Shown: positions 1 to 9,430, counted from the first letter of the stretch. The stretch is 64,000 nucleotides of DNA from Ornithobacterium rhinotracheale (GCF_022832975.1 NZ_CP094846.1:1089501-1153500), one strand, 5' to 3'. Program-made: numbers and translations. Notes: a model not told the origin generated them from the letters alone.

Positions 1-2426
1 TGTTATCATTTGTTTCATATTTAATGAATTGGAAATCAGATCAAAGTCAAGTAGGGATATGGAAAGACACGAATATAGAAGTCAATAATTTATTGGGCAA
101 AATGGGCGCATGGCTAGGTGAAACATTTATCTACGAAAGGTTGGGTTTTGCAGCTTTATTTATTCCCATTTGGTTGATTATATTAGGGCTAATTATTGTT
201 TTTAAAATTAAAAAAATTAAATTTTTACGCTTAACACTAAATTTCTTGTTTTTCTGTGTTTGGTTGCCGCCTTTTCTAAATTTAATTTTTGTAAACGACA
301 ATATCTGGGGCGGAAGAATGGGGCTTGAAATTGCAGATTATTTAAAAAATATTGTAGGGATTATAGGTTTTGTATTAATCTTGTTTTTTTCATTTTTATT
401 TTATGCCATTGTAGAATGGAAAGTGACCCCAGATAAGGTGAGGGGCGCAATGCCAAAAATGCCAGAACGAAAAGCAAATAATGTATTGGAAGAAGAGGAT
501 ACTAAAGAAATTGAATCAGAACAAGTAGAGCAGAAAGAGGAAGAAAGTGTGAGAAATAATTTTACAGAAAAAATTCCTACTCAAAATACTTTTAAAAGTG
601 AAAAGGAAGAGGTGGGGTTTGTAATTAAGCAAAAACCTAAAGAAACACCAAAGCCAGTGGCTCCAGTAGCGCCATCGTTCGAAGTGGAACAGCCTCAAGA
701 ACCTACGATAGAAGAGCCGGCCGATGAGTTTGAACCAGAAATCAAGGAAATTATTATTGAGGATGATGAAGATGAATTTGAATTATCGACATCTCCTAGC
801 GGTGCAACTACATCAATGCCAGCTGCTCCCGTGTCTGATGTGAAAATGCAAGTGGAAAATGCGCCAGAAGAAGAGGAGCTTGAGCCTGAAGAAATTGGTC
901 AAAATTTGGTGCAACAGTATGGGGAATACGATCAGCGTTTGGATTTGTCTAATTATAAATATCCTACCATTGATTTGCTTATTGATTATAATCAAGGTAA
1001 AAAACGCTCAATCGATCAAAGTGAGCTAGAAGCCAACAAAGACCGAATTGTTGAAACTTTAAGCAATTATAAAATTAATATTGCATCGATTAAAGCTACA
1101 GTAGGCCCTACCGTAACTTTGTATGAAATCGTGCCGGAAGCGGGTGTAAGAATTTCTAAAATTAAAAATTTAGAAGATGATATAGCGTTAAGTTTGAGTG
1201 CTTTAGGGATTAGAATTATTGCACCGATTCCAGGGCGAGGAACCATTGGTATCGAAGTGCCAAATAACAATCCTACCATGGTGGCTATGCGCTCTGTGAT
1301 TGCATCGCAAAAATTCCAAACAGCAGAAATGGAATTGCCTATAGCCTTTGGTAAAACGATTTCAAACGAAACTTTTGTCGCTGATTTGGCTAAAATGCCA
1401 CACTTGTTGATGGCAGGGGCAACGGGACAAGGTAAATCTGTGGGAATCAACGCAATTATTACTTCACTTTTATATAAAAAACACCCTTCAGAATTGAAAT
1501 TTGTGATGGTGGATCCTAAAAAAGTGGAATTAGCCCTTTATAATAAAATAGAAAGACATTTCTTGGCTAAACTTCCAGGTAGTGAGGAAGCAATTATTAC
1601 TGATAATCAAAAAGTAATTAATACCTTGAACTCGCTTTGTATCGAGATGGATGACCGCTACGATTTGCTCAAAAATGCAGGCGTAAGAAACATCAAAGAA
1701 TACAACGCTAAATTCAAGAAAAGAAGATTGAATCCAAATGATGGACATCGCTATTTGCCTTACATCGTTCTTGTGGTAGATGAATTTGCCGATTTGATTA
1801 TGACTGCTGGAAAAGAAATCGAAGCGCCAATCGCTCGTTTGGCTCAGTTGGCTCGTGCGGTGGGTATCCACTTGATTATCGCCACTCAGCGTCCGTCTGT
1901 GAATGTAATTACAGGGATGATTAAAGCCAACTTCCCATCTCGTGCAGCGTTTAGAGTAACTTCAAAAATCGATTCTAGAACTATTTTAGACAGCGGTGGA
2001 GCCGATCAATTGATTGGGAAAGGAGATATGCTCTACACGCAAGGCAATGATTTGGTGCGATTGCAGTGTGCTTTCGTAGATACGCCAGAAGTGGAGAGCA
2101 TCGCTGAATTTATCGGTGGGCAAAAAGGGTATCCAGATGCTTTCTTGTTGCCAGAATATGAGGGAGAAACAAGCGATTCAAGTTTGGATTTAGACCCTAG
2201 CGAACGTGATGCACTGTTCGAAGATGCAGCGCGTATTGTGGTAAACTCTCAGCAAGGTTCGGCCTCTATGTTGCAGCGTAAACTTAAAATTGGCTACAAC
2301 AGAGCAGGGCGCATCATCGATCAGTTAGAGGCAAATAATATTGTGGGACCTTTTGAGGGAAGTAAAGCCAGAGAGGTCCTAATTGCAGATGAATATACTT
2401 TGGAACAATTATTGAAAAATGAATGA
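1..2426 (+). CDS. ftsK: DNA translocase FtsK/SpoIIIE (5' end outside window)
   Basis: ATP-driven double-stranded DNA pump that clears and aligns chromosome termini at the division septum. The reading frame is open to the first base of the window and the residues before the first ATG (position 24) look like the usual membrane segment, so the gene starts upstream and one or more N-terminal helices are missing. Visible in order: two or three hydrophobic segments, an acidic/proline-rich linker, the FtsK beta and alpha motor domains with Walker A GATGQGKSVG and a Walker-B-like VLVVDEFADL, and a C-terminal winged-helix gamma domain (RKLKIGYNRAGRIIDQLE) that in the family reads KOPS-type sites. lolA-like, lptF/G-like and ribB genes follow closely on the same strand. 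Confidence 0.96.
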   Translation, partial: LSFVSYLMNWKSDQSQVGIWKDTNIEVNNLLGKMGAWLGETFIYERLGFAALFIPIWLIILGLIIVFKIKKIKFLRLTLNFLFFCVWLPPFLNLIFVNDNIWGGRMGLEIADYLKNIVGIIGFVLILFFSFLFYAIVEWKVTPDKVRGAMPKMPERKANNVLEEEDTKEIESEQVEQKEEESVRNNFTEKIPTQNTFKSEKEEVGFVIKQKPKETPKPVAPVAPSFEVEQPQEPTIEEPADEFEPEIKEIIIEDDEDEFELSTSPSGATTSMPAAPVSDVKMQVENAPEEEELEPEEIGQNLVQQYGEYDQRLDLSNYKYPTIDLLIDYNQGKKRSIDQSELEANKDRIVETLSNYKINIASIKATVGPTVTLYEIVPEAGVRISKIKNLEDDIALSLSALGIRIIAPIPGRGTIGIEVPNNNPTMVAMRSVIASQKFQTAEMELPIAFGKTISNETFVADLAKMPHLLMAGATGQGKSVGINAIITSLLYKKHPSELKFVMVDPKKVELALYNKIERHFLAKLPGSEEAIITDNQKVINTLNSLCIEMDDRYDLLKNAGVRNIKEYNAKFKKRRLNPNDGHRYLPYIVLVVDEFADLIMTAGKEIEAPIARLAQLARAVGIHLIIATQRPSVNVITGMIKANFPSRAAFRVTSKIDSRTILDSGGADQLIGKGDMLYTQGNDLVRLQCAFVDTPEVESIAEFIGGQKGYPDAFLLPEYEGETSDSSLDLDPSERDALFEDAARIVVNSQQGSASMLQRKLKIGYNRAGRIIDQLEANNIVGPFEGSKAREVLIADEYTLEQLLKNE

Positions 2427-2457
2427 TTGATCATATTAGAAAAAAATTAATTAAGAA

Positions 2458-3081
2458 ATGAAAAAGTTATTTTATACATCATGTTTAGCCTTATTTAGTG
2501 TTGCTACATTTGCTCAAAATGCAAAACAAATTTTAGATAATGTAAGTAATCACTACAAAAATCAAAAAAGTGTATATATCAAATTTAAGAGTGAACTAGA
2601 AAATAGTGGTTCAAATACCAAAGACTCTTATACTGGAGAGGTGTATGTGAAAGGTGATAAGTACAACCTTACGGTTCCTAAAATGGATATTCGCCAAATT
2701 TATGATGGTAAAAAACTTTATACCATCTCTAGCGAAAACCAAGAAGTAACGGTGAGCAAACCAGAGAAGGGGAGCGATGAGCTTTTTACCCCAACTCGTG
2801 TTTTTGACATTTACAAAGATGGCTATACTTTAAGTTTGGATAAAAAACAAGGAAATGTTCAATACATAAAATTGGTTCCGACTAAAAAATCTGAGCTTAA
2901 ATATATCATCGTAGGAGTAGATACCAAGAAAAATCAATTGGTGAGCCTGTCTCAAACCAATCATAAAAATACCACAACCACATTTACTGTTCAGAAACAG
3001 GTAGACGATATCATTATTCCAAGTGCTCTTTTAAATTTTAGTAAAAAATTCTATAAAGATTACTACATTTCAGAGATTTAA
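2458..3081 (+). CDS. lolA: LolA-like outer-membrane lipoprotein carrier
   Basis: A 207-residue protein with a cleavable signal peptide (MKKLFYTSCLALFSVATFAQ) followed by an all-beta LolA/LolB-type fold. The family carries lipoproteins across the periplasm from the LolCDE ABC complex to the outer membrane. The motif QIYDGKKLYTIS matches the conserved 'dG..lW.y' strand of LolA proteins. It lies 31 bp after ftsK and 6 bp before an LptF/G permease, an order I recognise from flavobacteria, and is probably cotranscribed with both. Assignment is by fold-type sequence pattern; there is no catalytic motif to check. Confidence 0.88.
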   Translation: MKKLFYTSCLALFSVATFAQNAKQILDNVSNHYKNQKSVYIKFKSELENSGSNTKDSYTGEVYVKGDKYNLTVPKMDIRQIYDGKKLYTISSENQEVTVSKPEKGSDELFTPTRVFDIYKDGYTLSLDKKQGNVQYIKLVPTKKSELKYIIVGVDTKKNQLVSLSQTNHKNTTTTFTVQKQVDDIIIPSALLNFSKKFYKDYYISEI

Positions 3082-3087
3082 AATTAT

Positions 3088-4554
3088 ATGATTAAAAAGC
3101 TAGACTGGTACGGAATCCGCACTTTTTTTGGACCATTTATATTTATATTCAGCGTGCTGTTTTTTATATTCATGGTTCAATTTGCTTGGCAAGAGATGGA
3201 TATGTTTGCGGGCAAAGGCTTAGATATAGGCACAATATTTAAACTACTTTTTTATTTAGGGCTCACCGTAATTCAGTTTGTATTACCACTCACGGTGTTG
3301 CTTTCAGCCATTATGACTTATGGAGGCTTTGGTGAGCGATATGAGCTTGCCGCAATGAAGTCTTCCGGCATGTCGCTCGTGCGCATCATGCTTCCAGTCT
3401 TTCTATTAGTCTGTGGAATATCAGTCGGGTTGTTTTTCTTTTCAGATACAGCTGTTCCGCAATCTCAGCGCAAGGCTAGAAATATGCTTTTGAACATAGC
3501 TAAAACCAAGCCTGCAATAAATTTTGATCCCGGCGTATTCATCAATGCGGTACCGGGATTTAGTATGAAAATTAGCGAAAGATCGGGCAAAAATGGAGAA
3601 AGACTTAAAAATGTGTTTATTCACCGAGACGCTTCGGCATACGAAAATCAGCAAACAATTATTGCTAAAAAAGGAATTTTTGAGCCAGCCGAAGATAAAA
3701 GATTTTTGAAATTAGCATTATTTAATGGGTATTATTACGAAGACGAAATTCAGAATAAAAATCGTTTACAACTAGAAAGACAGCCGTATCAGCAAATCAA
3801 GTTTGATACGCTAGTACATTATTTCGATATTTCAGAAATTGTAGAAAAAGCCATTGAAGAAGAAAATGTTACCGATCACTACCGCTTTTTGAACACAAAA
3901 GAATTAATCAAAAGAGTAGATACACTTAAAATTCAAAATAAGGCATATTATAATGAATTAGCCGAGACGCAGTTTCAGTCGCTCACCTATGCACCGATAA
4001 GTGAAAATTTGGATTCTGTGTACCAAGCGCAAAAGAAAGCCTTGCCGTTTGACATTAATAAATTAAATGATGCCGATCGCCAGCAAGTGATGATGCGAGC
4101 TGATGAGAATATTACCGCCGATTTAAACAGCTATTCCGTGATTAAGGATGAAATCAGCGGGCGAGATGAATTCATTGCACGACATGTTTTGATCTTGGTC
4201 AGAAACTTTTCCAATTCGCTTATGTGCGTGATTTTCTTTTTGATTGGAGCACCACTCGGAGCCATCATCAGAAAAGGAGGAGTGGGAATGCCTGTAGTGG
4301 TTGCTATCATCATCTTTATTTTGTTTTATTTAATCTACATGTATAGTGAAAATTTAGCCAAAAATGGTGTTTTAAACCCTTATTGGGCGGCATGGCTCCC
4401 TGTGATTACCTTTACACCGCTCGGAATATTTTTCACTTATAAAGCCATGACGGATTCAAACTTATTTGACATCAACGCATATTTGGAGCCAATTTTAAGG
4501 CTAAAAAATAAACATTTTAAATCAAAAAATACAGAACACGCAAGATACCAATAA
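3088..4554 (+). CDS. lptG: LptF/LptG (YjgP/YjgQ) family permease
   Basis: A 488-residue inner-membrane subunit of the LPS-export ABC transporter. N-terminal helices (MIKKLDWYGIRTFFGPFIFI...) carry the diagnostic GFGERYELAAMKSSGMS coupling segment near residues 91-107, which contacts LptB. A large periplasmic beta-jellyroll region follows, then three C-terminal membrane helices from about residue 375. Bacteroidota usually have two LptF/G paralogues and I cannot tell from sequence alone which this is; the symbol lptG is by lolA-lptG synteny. It starts 6 bp after the lolA-like gene and ends 6 bp before ribB, so translation is closely linked. Confidence 0.9.
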   Translation: MIKKLDWYGIRTFFGPFIFIFSVLFFIFMVQFAWQEMDMFAGKGLDIGTIFKLLFYLGLTVIQFVLPLTVLLSAIMTYGGFGERYELAAMKSSGMSLVRIMLPVFLLVCGISVGLFFFSDTAVPQSQRKARNMLLNIAKTKPAINFDPGVFINAVPGFSMKISERSGKNGERLKNVFIHRDASAYENQQTIIAKKGIFEPAEDKRFLKLALFNGYYYEDEIQNKNRLQLERQPYQQIKFDTLVHYFDISEIVEKAIEEENVTDHYRFLNTKELIKRVDTLKIQNKAYYNELAETQFQSLTYAPISENLDSVYQAQKKALPFDINKLNDADRQQVMMRADENITADLNSYSVIKDEISGRDEFIARHVLILVRNFSNSLMCVIFFLIGAPLGAIIRKGGVGMPVVVAIIIFILFYLIYMYSENLAKNGVLNPYWAAWLPVITFTPLGIFFTYKAMTDSNLFDINAYLEPILRLKNKHFKSKNTEHARYQ

Positions 4555-4560
4555 TAAATT

Positions 4561-5688
4561 ATGGAAGAACAAGCCATTCGCCTTAATCGCATAGAAGAAG
4601 TTTTAGAAGATTTAAAACAAGGGAAAGTAATCATTGTGGTAGATGATGAAGATCGTGAGAATGAAGGAGATTTCATTGCTGCTGCCGAAAAAGTTACTCC
4701 CGAGATGATTAATTTTATGACACAGTACGGGCGTGGGCTTTTGTGCGCTCCACTGGAAGAAGACCGATGCGAGAAATTGGGCTTAAACATGATGGTAACA
4801 CACAATACCGTTTTGCACCACACACCTTTTACGGTTTCGGTAGATTTGCTAGGAAAAGGTTGTACTACAGGTATTTCTACGCATGATAGATCTAAAACCA
4901 TTCAAGCCCTTGTAGACGAAGAAACTCGTCCGCAAGATTTGGGTAGACCAGGGCATATTTTCCCATTGAGAGCTAAAAAAGGCGGGGTTTTACGCAGAGC
5001 AGGACATACCGAGGCAGCAGTAGATTTAGCTAGATTAGCAGGCTTGAAACCCGCAGGAATCCTCATAGAAATCCTAAATGAGGACGGAACCATGGCACGA
5101 TTGCCACAGCTGATGAAAGTGGCTGAGAAATTTGATTTAAAAATCGTTTCGATTCAAGATTTAATAGCTTATAGATTAAGACATGAATCATTGATTCAAA
5201 AAATTGATTCGGTGAAGTTTCAAACGCATTATGGTGAGTTTGATTTAATTGCATATAAACAAACAACAAATAATCAAATCCATTTTGCTTTGACTAAAGG
5301 TGAGTGGAGCGAAGATGAGTCTGTGCCAGTACGCGTGAAATCAACCAACGATTATTTTGATCTATTCACCGCTTTGCACAAAGGAGAGCAGCCGTTGCTT
5401 GAGAAAATCACTCAAATTATCAATCAAGAGGGAAAAGGCGTTTTGGTATTCATTAATAATGCCATTGATTCAGATTTGGTACAAGCCAAGTTTAATCATT
5501 ACAAAGCCTATTTAGAAGGAACGCAAGAAAATCCATTGAAAGCGCCAGACACCAAAGATTATGGCATTGGTGCTCAAATTTTAAAAGATTTAGGCGTGCA
5601 TAAAATGAAATTAATCACCCGAAATCCAGATAGTAAAAAAGCCATAGGTGGTTATGATTTAGAAATCACAGAGTTTGTTAATTTGTAG
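4561..5688 (+). CDS. ribB: 3,4-dihydroxy-2-butanone-4-phosphate synthase with degenerate GTP cyclohydrolase II domain
   Basis: Riboflavin pathway enzyme converting ribulose-5-phosphate to the four-carbon riboflavin precursor and formate. Residues 1-205 form a full DHBP synthase with the acidic loop DDEDRENEGDF, the GKGCTTGIS segment and RRAGHTEAAVDLARLAG. Residues 210-375 resemble GTP cyclohydrolase II in length and C-terminal pattern (YGIGAQILKDLG, then a RNPDSKKAIGGYDLEI segment), but the zinc-binding cysteines (GSxRCDCGEQL in active enzymes) are replaced by FTALHKGEQPLL, and RQEGRGIG reads NQEGKGVL. I infer that only the DHBP synthase half is active, so the call is RibB rather than bifunctional RibBA. 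It closes the ftsK-lolA-lptG cluster. Confidence 0.92.
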   Translation: MEEQAIRLNRIEEVLEDLKQGKVIIVVDDEDRENEGDFIAAAEKVTPEMINFMTQYGRGLLCAPLEEDRCEKLGLNMMVTHNTVLHHTPFTVSVDLLGKGCTTGISTHDRSKTIQALVDEETRPQDLGRPGHIFPLRAKKGGVLRRAGHTEAAVDLARLAGLKPAGILIEILNEDGTMARLPQLMKVAEKFDLKIVSIQDLIAYRLRHESLIQKIDSVKFQTHYGEFDLIAYKQTTNNQIHFALTKGEWSEDESVPVRVKSTNDYFDLFTALHKGEQPLLEKITQIINQEGKGVLVFINNAIDSDLVQAKFNHYKAYLEGTQENPLKAPDTKDYGIGAQILKDLGVHKMKLITRNPDSKKAIGGYDLEITEFVNL

Positions 5689-5717
5689 TAAAAATTAATG
5701 TATAAAGAAAAATTTAG

Positions 5718-5725
5718 TATACTTG
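5718..5725 (+). promoter_or_regulatory. Putative -7 promoter element for the barrel pseudogene
   Basis: TATACTTG followed by C, close to the Bacteroidota -7 consensus TAnnTTTG, 22 bp before the start codon at 5748. No TTG at the usual 17-23 bp upstream spacing is obvious, so this is tentative. Confidence 0.4.
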
Positions 5726-5747
5726 CATTTCGAAAAAATAAAAAAAG

Positions 5748-6410
5748 ATGAAAAAACTATTTTATGTAGCTCTAATGGGCTTAGGATTATCATCAGTATT
5801 TGCTCAGCAAGCTGATAGAAAAGTAGAGTATGGTTTAAAAGTTGGGTACACTAGTTCAAGATGGAATTTTGATATTCCTCAAAAAGTAAAAGATGGAGGA
5901 TTTAAGCTTAAAAACAATGGCGGTTATTCTTTTGGAGGTTTTGTTGAAATTCCAGTTTCAGAAAAATTTTCTTTTTAACCTGAGCTATTGTATTCAAAGA
6001 CAGGGACTAAGTCCGAAGTTGTTTATAAAGGCAAGGAATTAGCTCATAGTAAAATTGACGCTCATAATTTTGAAATGCCGTTGATGTTAAAATATTATTT
6101 TTACGAAGGAGCTAACATTCAATTAGGACCTCAGGTGAGTTATTTAAGTAAAGGATGGATTAATTCTGAGTGGAATACAGTTAATTATCAAAAAAAGAGA
6201 GATGAAAGCTATACATCTGTCATGAAAAAGGTTAATTTTGCAGCAGTTTTCGGCTTAGGGTATAAATTACCTATGGGGCTTTCTTTTGATGCTAGATATA
6301 ATTTAGGATTAACTAAAGTATTAAAAGATGACGCGTCAGTAAAAAAACAGGAAGGAACTACTGATTATAAGCCAAGAGTCTTCTCATTCAGCGTAGGATA
6401 TCAATTCTAA
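5748..6410 (+). pseudogene. PorT-type outer-membrane beta-barrel protein, broken by an in-frame stop
   Basis: A gene for a roughly 220-residue secreted beta-barrel with signal peptide MKKLFYVALMGLGLSSVFAQ, alternating amphipathic strands and a C-terminal aromatic strand (FSFSVGYQF). The frame is interrupted at 5976-5978 by TAA, and the same frame continues without any shift to 6410. Reading the stop as CAA restores the segment FSFQPELLYSKTG, which matches the 'f.lqpELlYs..G' strand common to this porin family, so a single C-to-T change explains the break. Either the gene is inactivated in this strain or the base is a sequencing error. Restart within the second half is unlikely to give an exported product because the signal peptide would be lost. 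Confidence 0.85.
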
Positions 6411-6434
6411 TTAAAAACGAAATTTTATATATTT

Positions 6435-6463
6435 AAGTGCTGCCATTCGGTAGCACTTTTTTT
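6435..6463 (+). terminator. Rho-independent terminator
   Basis: Stem AAGTGCTGCC / GGTAGCACTT with one G-T wobble, ATTC loop, then a run of T. It lies just downstream of the barrel pseudogene. Confidence 0.8.
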
Positions 6464-6476
6464 ATGAATCTATTTT

Positions 6477-6503
6477 TTGATTTATTTTTATTTAATATCT
6501 TCG
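6477..6503 (+). promoter_or_regulatory. Putative Bacteroidota promoter
   Basis: TTG at 6477-6479, 16 bp, then TATCTTCG at 6496-6503, resembling the TTTG/TAnnTTTG pair. It is placed 16 bp before the ATG of the small His/Cys protein at 6520 and would also drive the downstream TonB receptor. Confidence 0.5.
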
Positions 6504-6519
6504 TGTTCTTAATTTAACC

Positions 6520-6819
6520 ATGCAATCAAAGTTTAAAATAGATTTCAAAGCATCGTTCTTGCTCGTGGTATTGCTTTTCTCGCTCGGCGTAAAGGCTTTC
6601 CACACGCATGAGCATGATACTTTATTGCATGCCAAGCACATAGAAGACACTTGTACGGTTTGTCAGTTCACGATTGTGTACGGCGAGGAGCCAAGTGTTT
6701 TGCAGATTACACCACCTGTTTTTGAGGTGGAATCGCTTGATGCGCCTAACTTTTTTGTGGCTCCCTATGTGCCAGTTTTTTATTCAACACATTTCCGAAG
6801 AGGACCACCCACTGCATAG
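6520..6819 (+). CDS. Small exported His/Cys-rich protein upstream of TonB receptor
   Basis: A 99-residue protein of unrecognised family. Residues 11-26 form a hydrophobic export signal or single anchor (ASFLLVVLLFSLGVKAF). It is followed immediately by FHTHEHD, LLHAKH and CTVC, giving five His and two Cys within about 25 residues, the composition of a metal-binding site. The rest is proline- and valine-rich and ends RRGPPTA. It sits under its own probable promoter, 98 bp before the start of a TonB-dependent receptor that has a long His-rich loop. A shared role in zinc or other transition-metal capture is inferred from that pairing only. Confidence 0.75.
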   Translation: MQSKFKIDFKASFLLVVLLFSLGVKAFHTHEHDTLLHAKHIEDTCTVCQFTIVYGEEPSVLQITPPVFEVESLDAPNFFVAPYVPVFYSTHFRRGPPTA

Positions 6820-6917
6820 TTATTTTATAGCCAGAAAATTGCATTAAAAGTGTGAATTTTCGTGATTTTTCTCTGTTTAATTCTAAACGGACAATTTATT
6901 TATTATTAAAATTAACT

Positions 6918-9350
6918 ATGCAAATTAAATACATTTTCATCTTAGCCATGCTAGGGGGATATTCCTATGCGGCTACCAATCAAATTAATCCAAAAACTAA
7001 AAACGATACCATTATTAAACTTCGCAATGTCAATGCACAAGGCGTTACTAAACTTGATGCTGCCATAGAACTGAAAGCGAAGCTAGAAAAACAAGCCATA
7101 AAACAAACACAGAGTAGTACTTTGGGAGATCTGCTGAGCCATGTTTCGGGAGTGCAAGACACTTATTTTGGTCCGAATGTGGGAGTGCCAATGATTCGCA
7201 GTTTGAGCGGAAATCGTGTGCGACTTTTAAATAACGGAGTTGCTATGAACGACTTAACGGCAATTAGCCCCGAGTTTAATCTAAACTATAATCCTAATAA
7301 CATAGAAGAAGTTGAGGTAAACAAAGCATCAGCGTCGGTTTTATATGGAGGAAAAGCAATCGGTGGAGCGGTAAATATGATTACCCAAAACCAATACAAA
7401 CCTGTCGGCAAAGCCCTTAAAACTACCGTAGGCGTAGAGGGAGCAAGTAACTCAGGCACGAGGCAGCAAGTAGATTTCAGTGGAGATTTTAACCCTAAAT
7501 GGAGTTGGAATATTGGGGGCACTCACGCCAAAATTGAACGAATTCGTATCCCTGGAAATACAAAACCAGAGATTCTGTATGACTCAAAAGTGGTGGACAA
7601 CAATTCAGCGTTGCAGGCATTGGGGCAAATTTTTGTGGACAAAAAGATTGTTTTTAACACAACACTTTTTCCATACATTAATCAGTATGTATTGGATAAT
7701 TTAAACGACCCTAGTGCAGGTTTAACCGAGGAAGATAAATATACTTTTACAGAAACTTATTTTGATATGAGTACATTTACTCGAAAGCAAAACCCTAAAA
7801 ACCCTGATTACATTCCAGGGCAAGACCCAGTGAAAGATCTCAAAATCGAGAAAATTCTTGGAATTCATGATTATGTGCCTACCAAATATAGAGAAATCAC
7901 CAATAGCCATTCAGAGCAAATGGATTTCAACGCAGGAGTTAAATACATGGGGGAAACTTTGAATTTTGGACTAAATTTTAAACACGATTATGCCGATTAT
8001 GGTTTGCCATTGTATGCCAAAGAAGAACGCGCTATGCATTCGCACACGCACGATCACAACCATGGACACAGCCACTCGAACACGCCAAAAGAAGCCCCAT
8101 TCTTGCCTGTGAATATTAAGGGAATGACCGATAATTTGTCTTTGGAATTAGCGTTAAATAAAGATTTTGCCCTATTCAATCAATTAAAATTTAATGCTTT
8201 AGGGCAGTACACTAAAGACAATGAATATTTAGCCCAAAAAATTATGAATAGCTATAAAAACCAAAATTATAGCGGAAGGCTAGAATTAAAACAGAAGAAA
8301 TTTAATTATCTTTCTGGAGTAACGGGCGTGGATTGTAATCACAGAATCATGGATGGAAGCCACAAATTGCGTTATTTGCCAGACAATAAAAGCACCGAAT
8401 TTGGAATTTTTACGCTTCAGAAACTAAAATACAAATTTATTGATTTTCAGATTGGTTATCGCCACGATTGGGTGCACAGAAGTGCAACGGCCAATGATGA
8501 TTATCAAAGAGCTCGTGGAAAATCTGGCGGAAATTTAACGACAAGAGACTTTAATTTAAATCAATTTAATTCTAAAATTTTATTTAATCTAAAAAACAAA
8601 GCCTACTTGTTGGCTTCTTATGCACATTCAGAACGCGCACCAGAGGTAAACGAATTGTATGCCGGAAACACGCATTTTGCGCTCGGAATCGAAGAAAACG
8701 GCGAGGACATGCTTGATAAAGAATGGGTGAATGCCATAGAGCTTGGAGGAGGAATTTCACTAGCTGGGCTTAAGATTGAAGCCAGTTTATATAAAAATTT
8801 CTACAAAAATTACATATATATGGGGCACACAGGCGTTTCTCGCGTTCCAGGACTCATAGTTAAAGAATGGCGTGCGGCAGATACCAATATTTATGGAATG
8901 GAGCTAAACACCAGCTATACTCAAAATTTTGGAAAATTCGGGGAGTGGACTATCAATGGTTTTTATGATTTGGTGAAAAACGAAAATGTTTCAGATAGCA
9001 GTCAGCGGCAATTTACCGACGGAGACTATATGCCCAATATGCCACAAAGCCGCTGGGGTGCAGGGTTAAGTGCAAAAATCAATAAATTCAACGCAACAGT
9101 GAACATGCAGCATTATCTTCAACAACAATATTTAGGTAAAATGATTTTTGACGAGGAGCCAATGCCAGCATTTACTTTGCTAAATGCTCGTTTTTCTGTC
9201 GAACAAAATATCGGAAAAACACAATTAGAATATTATTTATTCGGTAAAAACTTGCTCAACCAAGAGGCAAGACCACAAAACACTTTGATGAAATATTTGG
9301 CACCACTACCAGGCATCAACATCGGTGTAGGCTTGGTAATCAAAATATAG
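6918..9350 (+). CDS. TonB-dependent receptor with His-rich loop, ZnuD-like
   Basis: An 810-residue outer-membrane receptor. I start it at the ATG at 6918 because a typical signal peptide (MQIKYIFILAMLGGYSYA) begins there; a longer GTG-started frame from 6852 would bury it. The plug domain includes TLGDLLSHVSGVQ, VPMIRSLSGNRVRLLNNG and ASASVLYGGKAIGGAVNMIT, followed by the 22-strand-type barrel with a C-terminal aromatic region. At about residues 373-390 an extracellular-loop stretch has seven alternating His (HSHTHDHNHGHSHS). Neisserial ZnuD zinc receptors carry comparable His-rich loops, so zinc is the likeliest substrate; heme or another metal is possible. The preceding small His/Cys gene supports a metal role. 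Confidence 0.9.
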   Translation: MQIKYIFILAMLGGYSYAATNQINPKTKNDTIIKLRNVNAQGVTKLDAAIELKAKLEKQAIKQTQSSTLGDLLSHVSGVQDTYFGPNVGVPMIRSLSGNRVRLLNNGVAMNDLTAISPEFNLNYNPNNIEEVEVNKASASVLYGGKAIGGAVNMITQNQYKPVGKALKTTVGVEGASNSGTRQQVDFSGDFNPKWSWNIGGTHAKIERIRIPGNTKPEILYDSKVVDNNSALQALGQIFVDKKIVFNTTLFPYINQYVLDNLNDPSAGLTEEDKYTFTETYFDMSTFTRKQNPKNPDYIPGQDPVKDLKIEKILGIHDYVPTKYREITNSHSEQMDFNAGVKYMGETLNFGLNFKHDYADYGLPLYAKEERAMHSHTHDHNHGHSHSNTPKEAPFLPVNIKGMTDNLSLELALNKDFALFNQLKFNALGQYTKDNEYLAQKIMNSYKNQNYSGRLELKQKKFNYLSGVTGVDCNHRIMDGSHKLRYLPDNKSTEFGIFTLQKLKYKFIDFQIGYRHDWVHRSATANDDYQRARGKSGGNLTTRDFNLNQFNSKILFNLKNKAYLLASYAHSERAPEVNELYAGNTHFALGIEENGEDMLDKEWVNAIELGGGISLAGLKIEASLYKNFYKNYIYMGHTGVSRVPGLIVKEWRAADTNIYGMELNTSYTQNFGKFGEWTINGFYDLVKNENVSDSSQRQFTDGDYMPNMPQSRWGAGLSAKINKFNATVNMQHYLQQQYLGKMIFDEEPMPAFTLLNARFSVEQNIGKTQLEYYLFGKNLLNQEARPQNTLMKYLAPLPGINIGVGLVIKI

Positions 9351-9370
9351 TAAATTTGATATTTTCAAGA

Positions 9371-9406
9371 AAAAATCCGTTTCATTTTTGAAACGGATTT
9401 TTTTTG
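9371..9406 (+). terminator. Rho-independent terminator after TonB receptor
   Basis: Perfect 13-bp stem AAAATCCGTTTCA / TGAAACGGATTTT around a TTTT loop, followed by a T tract. Confidence 0.88.
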
Positions 9407-9430
9407 TTTTAGTCTTTAGCTAAAAAAAAT

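Noticed and set aside
6852-6917. GTG-started N-terminal extension of the His-loop TonB receptor
   Set aside because: It would place 22 non-conserved residues before an excellent signal peptide that begins at the ATG at 6918.
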